DNA from: Gammaproteobacteria bacterium
Lineage (GTDB): Bacteria > Pseudomonadota > Gammaproteobacteria > UBA6429 > Thiohalophilaceae
DNA length: 43,115 bases
Assembly: GCA_024275915.1 (NCBI GenBank)
Contig: JAJRYG010000061.1
Coordinates: 1-43,115, forward strand
Direction: 5' to 3'
Part shown: piece by piece, positions 15,856-23,926 of the stretch
Numbering within the stretch: the first letter of the stretch is position 1
Layout of the letters: each line of letters begins with the position of its first letter
The notes under the pieces: generated by a model
The model's database searches: none
What the model was told of the DNA's origin: nothing
What the model saw: only the letters and a program-made list of their open reading frames with translations
Position numbers and translations under genes: made by a program

Positions 15856-17073
15856 ATGCGTAAACCCGGTTTTTCTTCACTGGCCGCCCTCACCCTTGGC
15901 AGTGCCCTGACCACCGCTCCCCTGCTGGCATCCGCCGCCGACAGCGACGAGCTCAAGAACGAAATCGAAGCCCTCAAGGCCCAGAACAAGGTCATCATGG
16001 AGCGGCTGGAAGCCACTGCCGAGATGATCGAATCCAGTGACAAGGGTGGCCATGGCCACGATGCCATGGCCAAGAACAAGCGTTCTACCCACCACACAGG
16101 TTCAGGGCGCACCACGGTCGGCGGCTATGGTGAATTGCATTACACCAACCTCAGCGGCGAAGGCGGGGCCAGTGACAAGAAGGAAATGGATTTTCACCGT
16201 GCCGTGCTGTTCGTGGGGCATGAATTCACCGACAAGATCCGCTTCTTCATGGAGTGGGATCTGGAGCACGCCAGTGAAATGGAACTGGAGCAGGCCTTCC
16301 TGGAATTCGATATCGGCGCGAATACCGCCGTTTCCACCGGGGTGCTGCTGCTGCCGTTTGGCATCATCAACGAAACTCACGAACCGCCAACCTTCTATGG
16401 TGTGGAACGCAACCCCATCGAAACCTACATCATTCCCAGTACCTGGCGCGAAGGCGGTGCCGCCGTGGCCGGCAAGTTCGGCAAGGGCTGGGGCTATGAC
16501 GTCTTTCTCACCTCGGGGATGCGTCTGGATGCCGCCAATGGCTATCTGGTTCGCAAGGGCCGCCAGTTCGGTGGTGAAGCCCTGGCCAACGATCTGGCCG
16601 GCTCTGGCCGCATCAAGTGGAATGGCCTGGCGGGACTGGAGCTGTCCGTCAGCTACCTGTACCAGGCCGATGGCGGCCAGGGCCTGGATCCCCAGCTTGG
16701 CAAGACCAGTCTGATTTCCAGCCATGTGAGTTACGCCACGGGCGGCTTCCAGCTGCGTGCCGTGTACGCCAGCTGGAACATCGACGGTGACGGCCCCGCC
16801 AGCACCGGTGCCGACCAGCAGACCGGCTGGTACATCGAGCCGTCCTACAAGTTCAATCCCAAGGTTGGCATCTTCGCCCGCTACAACACCTGGGACAATC
16901 AGGCCGGTTCCAGCAGCGGCAGTGCCGCCGACACGGAAAAAACCCAGTATAATCTCGGTGCCAATTACTGGCCCATTCCCGATGTGGTCCTGAAACTGGA
17001 TCTGCAGCAACAGGACAATGCCAATGGTGAAAACCGTAACGGTTTCCTGATGGGAGTTGGCTACCAGTTCTAG
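15856..17073 (+). CDS. Iron-regulated outer membrane porin with His-rich N-terminal segment
   Basis: 405 residues from the ATG at 15856, chosen because AGGAG lies nine bases upstream; an upstream ATG at 15832 lacks this. A signal peptide ends near ASAA. A short coiled coil follows (DELKNEIEALKAQNKVIMERLEA), typical of trimeric porins that grip peptidoglycan. Then comes a His-rich linker (HGHDAMAKNKRSTHH) and a beta-barrel ending in a C-terminal Phe (MGVGYQF), the signature for BAM insertion. The barrel resembles phosphate-selective/OprP-like porins. The Fur site and the following flavoprotein and PepSY genes point to a role in metal uptake. The substrate is not known. Confidence 0.85.
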   Translation: MRKPGFSSLAALTLGSALTTAPLLASAADSDELKNEIEALKAQNKVIMERLEATAEMIESSDKGGHGHDAMAKNKRSTHHTGSGRTTVGGYGELHYTNLSGEGGASDKKEMDFHRAVLFVGHEFTDKIRFFMEWDLEHASEMELEQAFLEFDIGANTAVSTGVLLLPFGIINETHEPPTFYGVERNPIETYIIPSTWREGGAAVAGKFGKGWGYDVFLTSGMRLDAANGYLVRKGRQFGGEALANDLAGSGRIKWNGLAGLELSVSYLYQADGGQGLDPQLGKTSLISSHVSYATGGFQLRAVYASWNIDGDGPASTGADQQTGWYIEPSYKFNPKVGIFARYNTWDNQAGSSSGSAADTEKTQYNLGANYWPIPDVVLKLDLQQQDNANGENRNGFLMGVGYQF

Positions 17074-17094
17074 TCAACCATAACTGAGGTGATC

Positions 17095-17126
17095 AGGCCG
17101 GTTCGTGCATAGCGAACCGGCCTTTG
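17095..17126 (+). terminator. Weak terminator or attenuator hairpin after the porin
   Basis: AGGCCGGTTCG, loop TGCATAG, CGAACCGGCCT, then TTG. The stem is long and GC-rich but the T-run is short. It lies between the porin and the FMN-binding gene, so it probably reduces rather than stops read-through, giving more porin than downstream protein. Confidence 0.65.
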
Positions 17127-17132
17127 TCGAAT

Positions 17133-17681
17133 ATGAAACAAATACCATCGCGGATACTTTTTGTTCTCCTTGTCCTGTTTGCAAGCACAACGAGCATGCT
17201 TGCCCAGGCCCGAGGGGTTTACCAGAGCCCGGAGGATTTTCTGCAGGAGGTTTTCGCACACCGGCCCCCGCCAGCGAAAGTCATCTGGCTGACCGGGGAA
17301 AAAAAGCAAAAGGCCACCGAGATTCTGGGCCACAAACCCGACTACCTGCGGGTCCGCTACTGGGCCGATGAAAACCGCAGTGCCTGGATCCTCGAGGAAA
17401 TTGGCAAGACCGAGCCCATTACCGTAGGTCTTGTCATTGTCGAGGGAAAAATAAAACGGCTGCGGGTGCTGGCGTTCCGGGAAAGCCGCGGTGACGAAGT
17501 CCGCCATGATTTTTTTACCCGCCAGTTCGATGATGTCGGCCTGAAAGAGAACAACCGGCTGGATCGGCATATCGATGGCATTACCGGTGCCACCCTTTCC
17601 GTGCGCGCCCTGACCAAGCTGGCCCGCCTGGCGCTGTATCTGGACAGTCTGCGTCAACCTCAAACAGCGGCCCCTTCATGA
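17133..17681 (+). CDS. Exported FMN-binding domain protein (probable covalent flavin carrier)
   Basis: 182 residues from the ATG at 17133; a TTG at 17124 is an alternative, and neither has a good ribosome site. A signal peptide (MKQIPSRILFVLLVLFASTTSMLAQA) sends it to the periplasm. The FMN_bind domain ends with DGITGATLS (about 147-155), the site where ApbE attaches FMN through a phosphoester bond to Thr. It could accept electrons from the membrane and reduce ferric iron or another acceptor outside. It overlaps the next gene (PepSY) by four bases. Confidence 0.85.
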   Translation: MKQIPSRILFVLLVLFASTTSMLAQARGVYQSPEDFLQEVFAHRPPPAKVIWLTGEKKQKATEILGHKPDYLRVRYWADENRSAWILEEIGKTEPITVGLVIVEGKIKRLRVLAFRESRGDEVRHDFFTRQFDDVGLKENNRLDRHIDGITGATLSVRALTKLARLALYLDSLRQPQTAAPS

Positions 17682-18454
17682 CTCGCCACAAGCGCCGCCG
17701 CGTCAGTACCAAATCCATGTACCAGTGGCACCGTTACATCGGTGTCAGTGCCGCCCTGCTGGTGATCCTGCTGGCCATCACCGGCCTGATGCTCAACCAC
17801 ACCAGCGAACTGGCGCTGGACAAGTCCTATGTCACCAGCCCCGCTCTGCTGCATCATTACGGCATCGATCCGCCCCGGGCCAGCAGCAGCTTCGCCGCCG
17901 GCCCGCACTGGATCAGCCAGTGGGACAAGCAGCTTTACCTCGATACCGCCCCACTGGGCAAATTTTCCGAAGCCCTGACCGGCGCCGTGCTGTTGCAGGA
18001 CATGCTGGTCATCAGCCTGAACAACAGCCTGTTAATCTATACCCGTGATGGTGAGTTGATTGAAAAGATGGGTGCCGCACAGGGTATCCCGACCGGCATC
18101 CTGGCCATCGGTACCAGTGCTGAAAATCGTCTACTACTGAAGTCAGCAAACGGCATGCATGTTGCCGACGAAGCCCTGCTCGACTGGCAGTCTGTTGCCG
18201 CGGCCGCGGCAAACTGGTCGCAACCGAGCCCGCTGCCGGCCACCCTGAATGACGACCTGGCACGGTTGGCCCGTAATGGACGACTGAGTGTCGAGCGGGT
18301 GGTGCTCGATCTTCACAGTGGCCGTATCCTCGGCAATGCAGGGGTATGGATCATGGACACGGCCGCCATCCTGCTCTTATTCCTCGCTCTCAGTGGCAGC
18401 TGGCTGTGGCTCATGCGCCTGATTCGAAATCGCCATCGCCACAAAAAACACTGA
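17678..18454 (+). CDS. PepSY-associated transmembrane protein
   Basis: 258 residues. After a basic N-terminus comes the family signature WHRYIGVSAALLVILLAITG with LNHTSEL, a first transmembrane helix flanked by His residues that may bind heme. A periplasmic domain of about 180 residues follows, with a PepSY-like motif near the end (VERVVLDLHSGRILGN). A second helix (TAAILLLFLALSGSWLWLM) and a basic His/Lys tail close it. Related proteins act in iron-reductase complexes with FMN-binding partners. It overlaps the FMN-binding gene by four bases and is third in the Fur-boxed unit. Confidence 0.85.
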   Translation: MTRHKRRRVSTKSMYQWHRYIGVSAALLVILLAITGLMLNHTSELALDKSYVTSPALLHHYGIDPPRASSSFAAGPHWISQWDKQLYLDTAPLGKFSEALTGAVLLQDMLVISLNNSLLIYTRDGELIEKMGAAQGIPTGILAIGTSAENRLLLKSANGMHVADEALLDWQSVAAAAANWSQPSPLPATLNDDLARLARNGRLSVERVVLDLHSGRILGNAGVWIMDTAAILLLFLALSGSWLWLMRLIRNRHRHKKH

Positions 18455-18487
18455 CGGGCCGTTTTCAGCCACCTGTCGGACCTGCTC

Positions 18488-19099
18488 TCATTTGGCGTTG
18501 AGAAAACGTGTCGCCTCCACGTGCCCCGGAATACGTTCGAGTACCCGTTTGTAGGCCTCCCTTGCTGCACGAGTATTTTTCAGCCTGGCATTGGCCCGGG
18601 CCAGATAGATCTGCACCGTGGCATCACTGGGATAATAGGCAGCGACCCGGGCGGCATGATCGGCGAGAGTCTGCCATTTTCTTTCCCCTGCCTCGCTGCT
18701 CATCAGGCGCACATGCGCATAATAATTCAGCGGCGCTTCCTTGAGGACCCCTTTTGCTGAAGACGAAGCCTCACGCCAGCGCTGCTGGGCAAGCAAAGGC
18801 AACAACAGACCAAGCCGGGCATCCAGGGATTTGGGATTGAGTCTGATGGCCTTGCGGTAGTCTTCCACCGCCTTGTTGTAGGCCCCTCGCAGGTAGTTGA
18901 GCCAGGCGCGGCGGGAGATGGCAAAATCGTTTTGCGGCTCCTTCTTGATGAGCTTGTCCATCACCCGGACGGCATCCTTGTATTTTGCCAAGGCTTCGAG
19001 TCGATAGCTTTCGCTCCAGCCATCCTCCGCATGGGAAACCCGTGCAACGAGAAGGAAAACCACCACCACAAATAAAACAGAACTTCGTACAGCTTTCAT
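18488..19099 (-). CDS. Exported TPR-repeat protein
   Basis: 203 residues with a signal peptide (VLFVVVVFLLVARVSHAEDG). Tetratricopeptide helices fill the rest: LEALAKYKDAVRVMDKLIKKEP, AWLNYLRGAYNKAVEDYRKAIRLNP, and a last repeat TRAAREAYKRVLERIPGH. TPR domains bind partner proteins or peptides. It starts eight bases after the beta-barrel gene's stop, with AGGAGG just upstream, so the two are co-transcribed. The pair recalls outer membrane protein/TPR assemblies that export polysaccharide, but no polysaccharide gene is close. Specific role unknown. Confidence 0.85.
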   Translation of the reverse strand: MKAVRSSVLFVVVVFLLVARVSHAEDGWSESYRLEALAKYKDAVRVMDKLIKKEPQNDFAISRRAWLNYLRGAYNKAVEDYRKAIRLNPKSLDARLGLLLPLLAQQRWREASSSAKGVLKEAPLNYYAHVRLMSSEAGERKWQTLADHAARVAAYYPSDATVQIYLARANARLKNTRAAREAYKRVLERIPGHVEATRFLNAK

Positions 19100-19107
19100 A
19101 CGGCCTC

Positions 19108-20082
19108 CTACCAGTTATAAGACCATTGAAGATAGAAATGCGTGCTGTTGTAGTCCTCAGCCAGCACCACATCCTCGTATTTGGTGTAACCAACCTCAGC
19201 CAGTAGCCTGGCATTTTCGCCCAGCATCCATTCACCATCAATGGCCAGCAGGGACTTCTGCATGTCCGGTGTGCTGTAGACTGTATAGCTGTCACTGTCG
19301 ACCGCATAGATCCGTTCGCCCAGCAGCAGGTTGAGAGTCAGGCTGTCGAGGCCGCCGGGGGTGTCCACAAACCAGTGTGTCCATTTGGTTTCCAGCGCCG
19401 AGGTCGAATCCCTGCCGTTGACCCGATCACTGTTCGACAGGTTGATGAGATAGGCACGAAAGCGCAACCAGTCACGGGACTGGTTGAAGGCGAAACCCAC
19501 GGTTGGGGTCCACTGGCTGACATCGATGTCCTGAGGCAGAGTGATCAGGGATGTGCCACCGAAACGGTAACTGGAATAGCTGTATCCCAGATCCAGGTAA
19601 AAGGTTCTGGCATAATTCAGGTAGCTGACCATCGGGCTGATGACGGTGAAGTCATCGACCATGTTAACGGTTCGCCGGCCCGGTATCCCGGCCACCTCGA
19701 AACTACCGTATTTATCGGATCCCGAATAGCCATCGAGGCGGACAGACAGGGGACCCGGCCAGTCACCGGGATGAAAGTTTCCCTTGCCACTGACGAAGAA
19801 GACATTTTCATTCATATCACCGGGAGCCGAAGCTGCCGACTGGTAAGTACGGTAATTGTGGTTGTAGCCAACGATGAAACTGGCCCGCTCCAGGTAGTCG
19901 GCCTGAAAAAAACCGCCAATACCCAGCAGGGATTCATATCGGGGTGAACCATTGTAGTTGATGTAAACCCCTTCCACCCCCGCATTTATGTACCAGTCAC
20001 CCTCACCCGCCAAGACACGGTTACTGGCCAGCAAGCACAGAGCGGTGAAGATAACGGACCGCCCGGGTTTGTTGAATTTCAT
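19108..20082 (-). CDS. Outer membrane beta-barrel protein of unknown function
   Basis: 324 residues from the ATG at 20082, with AAGGAG seven bases upstream; a longer frame to 20127 lacks support. A signal peptide (VIFTALCLLASNRVLAGEG) is followed by alternating aromatic/polar strands (DWYINAGVEGVYINY, YLDLGYSYSSYRFGG, LLAEVGYTKYEDVV) and a terminal FYLQWSYNW ending in Trp. This pattern fits a monomeric barrel of roughly 14-16 strands. No specific family was recognised. It pairs with the downstream TPR protein. Confidence 0.8.
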   Translation of the reverse strand: MKFNKPGRSVIFTALCLLASNRVLAGEGDWYINAGVEGVYINYNGSPRYESLLGIGGFFQADYLERASFIVGYNHNYRTYQSAASAPGDMNENVFFVSGKGNFHPGDWPGPLSVRLDGYSGSDKYGSFEVAGIPGRRTVNMVDDFTVISPMVSYLNYARTFYLDLGYSYSSYRFGGTSLITLPQDIDVSQWTPTVGFAFNQSRDWLRFRAYLINLSNSDRVNGRDSTSALETKWTHWFVDTPGGLDSLTLNLLLGERIYAVDSDSYTVYSTPDMQKSLLAIDGEWMLGENARLLAEVGYTKYEDVVLAEDYNSTHFYLQWSYNW

Positions 20083-20111
20083 GATGCATCTCCTTACGGT
20101 AATTTGAGGAA

Positions 20112-20144
20112 CCTCTGAACAATTCATTCCCGAATGGTCAGAGG
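20112..20144. other. Hairpin in the leader of the beta-barrel gene
   Basis: Outer arms CCTCTGA and TCAGAGG enclose an inner CATTC/GAATG palindrome. It lies 30 bases upstream of the beta-barrel start on the minus strand, so it would be in the 5' leader or overlap the promoter as an operator. Confidence 0.5.
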
Positions 20145-20231
20145 CCGAAAAATCACAAGTGTGACTTTCATTTTTCTCACTAACATCAATCGCCTGATGC
20201 GCTTGATTTTGGCGACACGGCCTGTGCCGCA

Positions 20232-20258
20232 GGAATGTCTGAACAAACCAGACATTCC
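20232..20258. other. Perfect 10-bp hairpin downstream of the UT-M23 gene
   Basis: GGAATGTCTG, loop AACAAAC, CAGACATTCC. It lies 20 bases past the stop of the UT-M23 gene on the minus strand. No T-run follows on either strand, so it may protect the 3' end of the cassette mRNA or mark an operator rather than terminate by itself. Confidence 0.6.
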
Positions 20259-20278
20259 CTAACTAAATATCTCGCCTG

Positions 20279-22489
20279 TCATGGCAATGATGAGCGGAAC
20301 GAAACGTCCTGCTTCCAGCCTGGCACACCATGATCCTCAATAGCTCCCGTGTCAACAAGGCTAGCCGTCAAGCGTGTTGACTGAAAGACCAGTTCGATGC
20401 GAGTACAGCCGTAAACAGGATTAATGATCGACTCGGTATTAGCCAGAAACTGACGACCGTTGATCCTCAAGCGGTGCTCACCGTGCTGACACCACTTACC
20501 ATACTCGGCATCCCACTCTCGCCAGTAGACCGAATCCAGCCCACAACCGAGGGGTCTAATCAGCCAGAGCAACAGGCGTTGTGTAACGGGCAGGTGCAGC
20601 AGGTTGGCCGAAGGCGCATCCCGCCAGCGGTGCGCCTGATCGGCCAACGGTGTCAGGCCATTGGCCAACAGCCAGCTGTCGAGCAGCAGATCCCCGGGGC
20701 CCTGGCGGTCAAAAAAAGCCAGTACCCCGTTGATTTCCTCGAAGGCGGCACTGGCACCACTGCTGCTTTTCAACCGGAACTGCCCCAGCAGGGTCAGCTC
20801 CACATGCAGTTCGACCTCCTGATCGGCACCGCCATTGATGCACAGCTGGTAACGCAGGGTGCGTCCCACGGGCAGATGCATGGCGTTGTACAACTGTTCA
20901 TCTTCACTGGCGGCCTGCACCCGTTCACCCTCCACCGGACGGGCTACCAGCTGGTACTCCAGCTTTTCATCCTTGTTGCGCAACAGCACGCTGGTCAGGT
21001 GAAAGGGGTGGGTGGTACTGCCCAACTGGGCTTCTTCCTGCACCTGCATGTGCAAATGGGGCTGGGGAGAACGCCCGGAATTGCCACAGGCAGCCAGTAC
21101 GGTGCCGGGCGTCACCCAGTCGCCTTCACGAACCTTGATGCTGCCCTGCTGCAGATGCGCCAGCAACACATGCAGACCGTTTTCCATGCGCAGCAAGAGG
21201 ATGTTGCCCCAGTTGTTCTTTACCTCCACCTCACCGGGCACATTGTCGGCCAGCTTGTCGATGGCCCTGACCACCTTGCCATGCACGGGCGAGACCACGG
21301 GCAGGCCAAAGCAGTAGAAATCTTCCAGTTTCTGACCTTCCCTCTGGTAACTGCGCCCCTGCTCGGTCATGTAGAAGTCCAGCGCATGGCGCCAACGATC
21401 CTTGTGGGTATGCTTGCCATTGAAGCCCTGATAGATCTCCCATTCCCCGTACACCGGCATCAGCACCGGGATGCTGTCGAATTCGCCGTTGCGTACCTGG
21501 GCCAGCCTGGCCCGTTCGTAATTGACTTCAGGCAGGGCCGGCATGGGGGCCAGCCAGGGCTTGCCCTGTACGCTCCGCTTTGCCAGGGCGCTGAGTACCA
21601 CGACCACGGTGATGACGAAGGGGATGGCCATCACTGGCAGACCATCCAGCAGCAACAGGTTCTGGGTAGCAATGACCAGCAGCACGGTCAGGGCCACGGT
21701 CAGCAAGGCCAGCGCGGTGCTCTGCATACTGGGCACCGTATAGATGCCGGCTATGGCCATGGCCGTGAGAATATAGGTGAAACCGGTCCACACCATCAGG
21801 CCGGCAGGCGGGTTGTCGGTGAGCAGCATGAACAGGCCATAGCCGAAGGCATAACCGATGATGGCCAGAAAGGCCAGGTAACGAGAACGCAGGAAGAGAG
21901 CGATGAACAGCAGAATCCCCACCCACGGCTGAGGTGAGAAGAAAGTGGAACCCAGGCTGCTGAAGAAACCGTCGATGGCGGGACTGAGCAGAACACCATG
22001 GGTATCGGCCAGTCCCATGTAATCACTGAGAGAGGAATAGCGCCTTGCCACCGGTGTGGTAAACAGCACGACGATGATAAAAGGCAGACTCAGGGCCGGC
22101 AGCCGATCCAGCCGCCACAGGCTGTCGGCAATTACCACTGAAGCCAGCACCGCCAGTACCGCACCCAGTACGATGAGCACCACCAGATAGAGATTGACTT
22201 CGTAGAAGGCCCCAAGAGACAAGCCCACCAGAAGGCTGTTGTAGATCTGCAGGGCGCTGCCTGATTCGGCAAAATGGAAAATCCGTGCTGTAAGCAGGCC
22301 GGTCACGGCACCCAGCAGGCCGGCCAGGCCGATATTCGGGTACCAAAAAGTGGCAGCCATCACCAGCAGACCCAGTCCCACATGGTCCAGGAACAGGATG
22401 TCTGCATAGGCCCGGGGGATGGCACCAAGTTTGTCCAGCTTTGCGTTCACGGGCCTAGCGCTTGTCAAGCTGACTGGCAGGGGCACCAT
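20279..22489 (-). CDS. Urea transporter domain fused to an M23 metallopeptidase domain
   Basis: 736 residues. The N-terminal 300 or so residues are a multi-pass membrane domain of the urea transporter family (UT): LLGAVTGLLTARIF, the repeat-start sequence GSALQIYNSLLVGLSLGAFY and FTYILTAMAIAGIY. A linker leads to an M23 domain with intact zinc and catalytic residues: RHALDF near 365, LLAHLQQ and PHLHMQV near 479. A beta-rich C-terminal domain of about 240 residues follows, not recognised. The M23 domain should be periplasmic. The ATG at 22489 overlaps the PLP-enzyme gene by 35 bases; a GTG at 22450, just after that stop, is an alternative. Last gene of the four-gene cassette. The real substrate of the UT domain may not be urea. 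Confidence 0.88.
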   Translation of the reverse strand: MVPLPVSLTSARPVNAKLDKLGAIPRAYADILFLDHVGLGLLVMAATFWYPNIGLAGLLGAVTGLLTARIFHFAESGSALQIYNSLLVGLSLGAFYEVNLYLVVLIVLGAVLAVLASVVIADSLWRLDRLPALSLPFIIVVLFTTPVARRYSSLSDYMGLADTHGVLLSPAIDGFFSSLGSTFFSPQPWVGILLFIALFLRSRYLAFLAIIGYAFGYGLFMLLTDNPPAGLMVWTGFTYILTAMAIAGIYTVPSMQSTALALLTVALTVLLVIATQNLLLLDGLPVMAIPFVITVVVVLSALAKRSVQGKPWLAPMPALPEVNYERARLAQVRNGEFDSIPVLMPVYGEWEIYQGFNGKHTHKDRWRHALDFYMTEQGRSYQREGQKLEDFYCFGLPVVSPVHGKVVRAIDKLADNVPGEVEVKNNWGNILLLRMENGLHVLLAHLQQGSIKVREGDWVTPGTVLAACGNSGRSPQPHLHMQVQEEAQLGSTTHPFHLTSVLLRNKDEKLEYQLVARPVEGERVQAASEDEQLYNAMHLPVGRTLRYQLCINGGADQEVELHVELTLLGQFRLKSSSGASAAFEEINGVLAFFDRQGPGDLLLDSWLLANGLTPLADQAHRWRDAPSANLLHLPVTQRLLLWLIRPLGCGLDSVYWREWDAEYGKWCQHGEHRLRINGRQFLANTESIINPVYGCTRIELVFQSTRLTASLVDTGAIEDHGVPGWKQDVSFRSSLP

Positions 22490-23885
22490 CGGGATAGGCC
22501 TTTTGCAGGTGCGCCGGCAACTGTTCCAGTGCCGTCACCGTCTGCAGATCCTCGGCCCGACGGATGACCGCGACGGTCTGATCGTCCCCGACCATGACTA
22601 CATTGGGCCGGTATTCGATGAACTGCATCCACTGGGTATTGTTGTAGGCCCCGGCGGGACTGAAGATCAGACTGTCACCCACATCCAGTGGTGGCAACAT
22701 CAGGCTCTGGCGCAATACATCGATGTTCATGCAAAGAGGGCCGTAGAGTGCCGTTTCATCGGGTTTACCATTGAGTTGACGGGTTGGCGTCACATCATGG
22801 TTGTACCAGAATGCGGTAAACAGCAGGTTGACACCAGCATCCATGACCACGCCATGACGACCATCGGGCAGACGCTTGTTGGCCACTACCGAACTGATCA
22901 GCACTTCCGCATCATCCACCAGCGCACGACCCGTTTCCAGCACCAGGGTCGGCCGATTGCGGCCTTGGGCCGATCTTTCATGGGTGGCTTCGAGCAGTTC
23001 GGTACAAATGGTATCGGCATATTGTTCAATGCTGGGGACCACCTGCTCGGGGGGCAGGTAGATCCCTTGCAGGGAATTCAGTGAAGCGAACCCCCCGCCA
23101 ATGTCGATGTAATCGATCTCGCAGCCGGTTCTGGCCTCCACCTCGAGCATGAAGGCAGTCATGATCCGCACCTGGGCGCGATAGGCCTCGGTTTCCAGCA
23201 CGAAGGTACCAATGTGGCTGTGCAGGCCGGTGAGCCTGAGGGAAGGGCTCGACGAGATGCGCCAGGCCACGTCCATGGCCTGACCCGATTCCACATTGAA
23301 ACCGAAGCGGCTCCATGGCTCGGTGTAGCCCGTGTCGAAATTGAGCCGGATGGTGACGCCGACTTCATGGCCGGCTTCACTGGCTACCTCCTCCAGCAGG
23401 TAGAGCTCGTCCAGATGATCGATGTGAATATGGGCGCCTTCGGCTACCGCCTGTTGGAGAATCCGGCGAGGCTTGTGTGGCCCGTTGAACAAAATGCAAT
23501 TGCCGGGCACGCCCAGACTGCGCGCCTTGAGGTATTCGAATTCGGAAACCACTTCGGCAAGGGCTCCTTCCTGATGGAAGACATTGCATACGGCGCCAAG
23601 GTAGTTGGTCTTGTACGACCAGCCGGACAGTACTTGTGGATAGCGGGAGGAAAAGGCCCGATGCAGATGACGGATGTTTTCCCGCAGTTTCCTTTCCGAC
23701 ACCACGAACAGGGGGGAGCCATGTTTCTCCAGCAGTTCACTGATGGGCACGCCATCGATGTTGTCACGCCACTGTTCGTGACGCATGGCACCAAACTTGT
23801 TGATGGTACCGCTGCGCAGTGGGGTGATGGTCGGCTTGAGCCAGGGCTTTTTGGTACTTTGGCTTGAAGGGGTCGTGTCAGTCAT
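22455..23885 (-). CDS. Fold-type III PLP-dependent decarboxylase-like enzyme (LysA/ornithine decarboxylase fold)
   Basis: 476 residues with an N-terminal extension of about 45. It follows the alanine racemase/diaminopimelate decarboxylase plan: PLP lysine K92 in SYKTNYLG, HSHIGT (222-227), Gly-rich phosphate loop DIGGGF (261-266), ETGR (317-320), the cross-subunit Cys loop GPLCMNIDVL (C385) and GAYN (412-415). The usual DAP decarboxylase CESGD loop is replaced by CMNID, so the substrate is probably not diaminopimelate. It lies between an ATP-grasp ligase and the UT-M23 fusion. By analogy with butirosin BtrK, it might decarboxylate an amino acid held on a carrier, which is speculative. Confidence 0.88.
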   Translation of the reverse strand: MTDTTPSSQSTKKPWLKPTITPLRSGTINKFGAMRHEQWRDNIDGVPISELLEKHGSPLFVVSERKLRENIRHLHRAFSSRYPQVLSGWSYKTNYLGAVCNVFHQEGALAEVVSEFEYLKARSLGVPGNCILFNGPHKPRRILQQAVAEGAHIHIDHLDELYLLEEVASEAGHEVGVTIRLNFDTGYTEPWSRFGFNVESGQAMDVAWRISSSPSLRLTGLHSHIGTFVLETEAYRAQVRIMTAFMLEVEARTGCEIDYIDIGGGFASLNSLQGIYLPPEQVVPSIEQYADTICTELLEATHERSAQGRNRPTLVLETGRALVDDAEVLISSVVANKRLPDGRHGVVMDAGVNLLFTAFWYNHDVTPTRQLNGKPDETALYGPLCMNIDVLRQSLMLPPLDVGDSLIFSPAGAYNNTQWMQFIEYRPNVVMVGDDQTVAVIRRAEDLQTVTALEQLPAHLQKAYPDGAPASQLDKR

Positions 23886-23926
23886 GGGTTCATTCCATTT
23901 CAGTTTCAGTGCACTGTCATGGCCGG

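Noticed and set aside
20474-21937. 487-codon plus-strand frame opposite the UT-M23 gene
   Set aside because: Antisense shadow rich in Gln/His/Gly; the minus-strand product has intact domain motifs.
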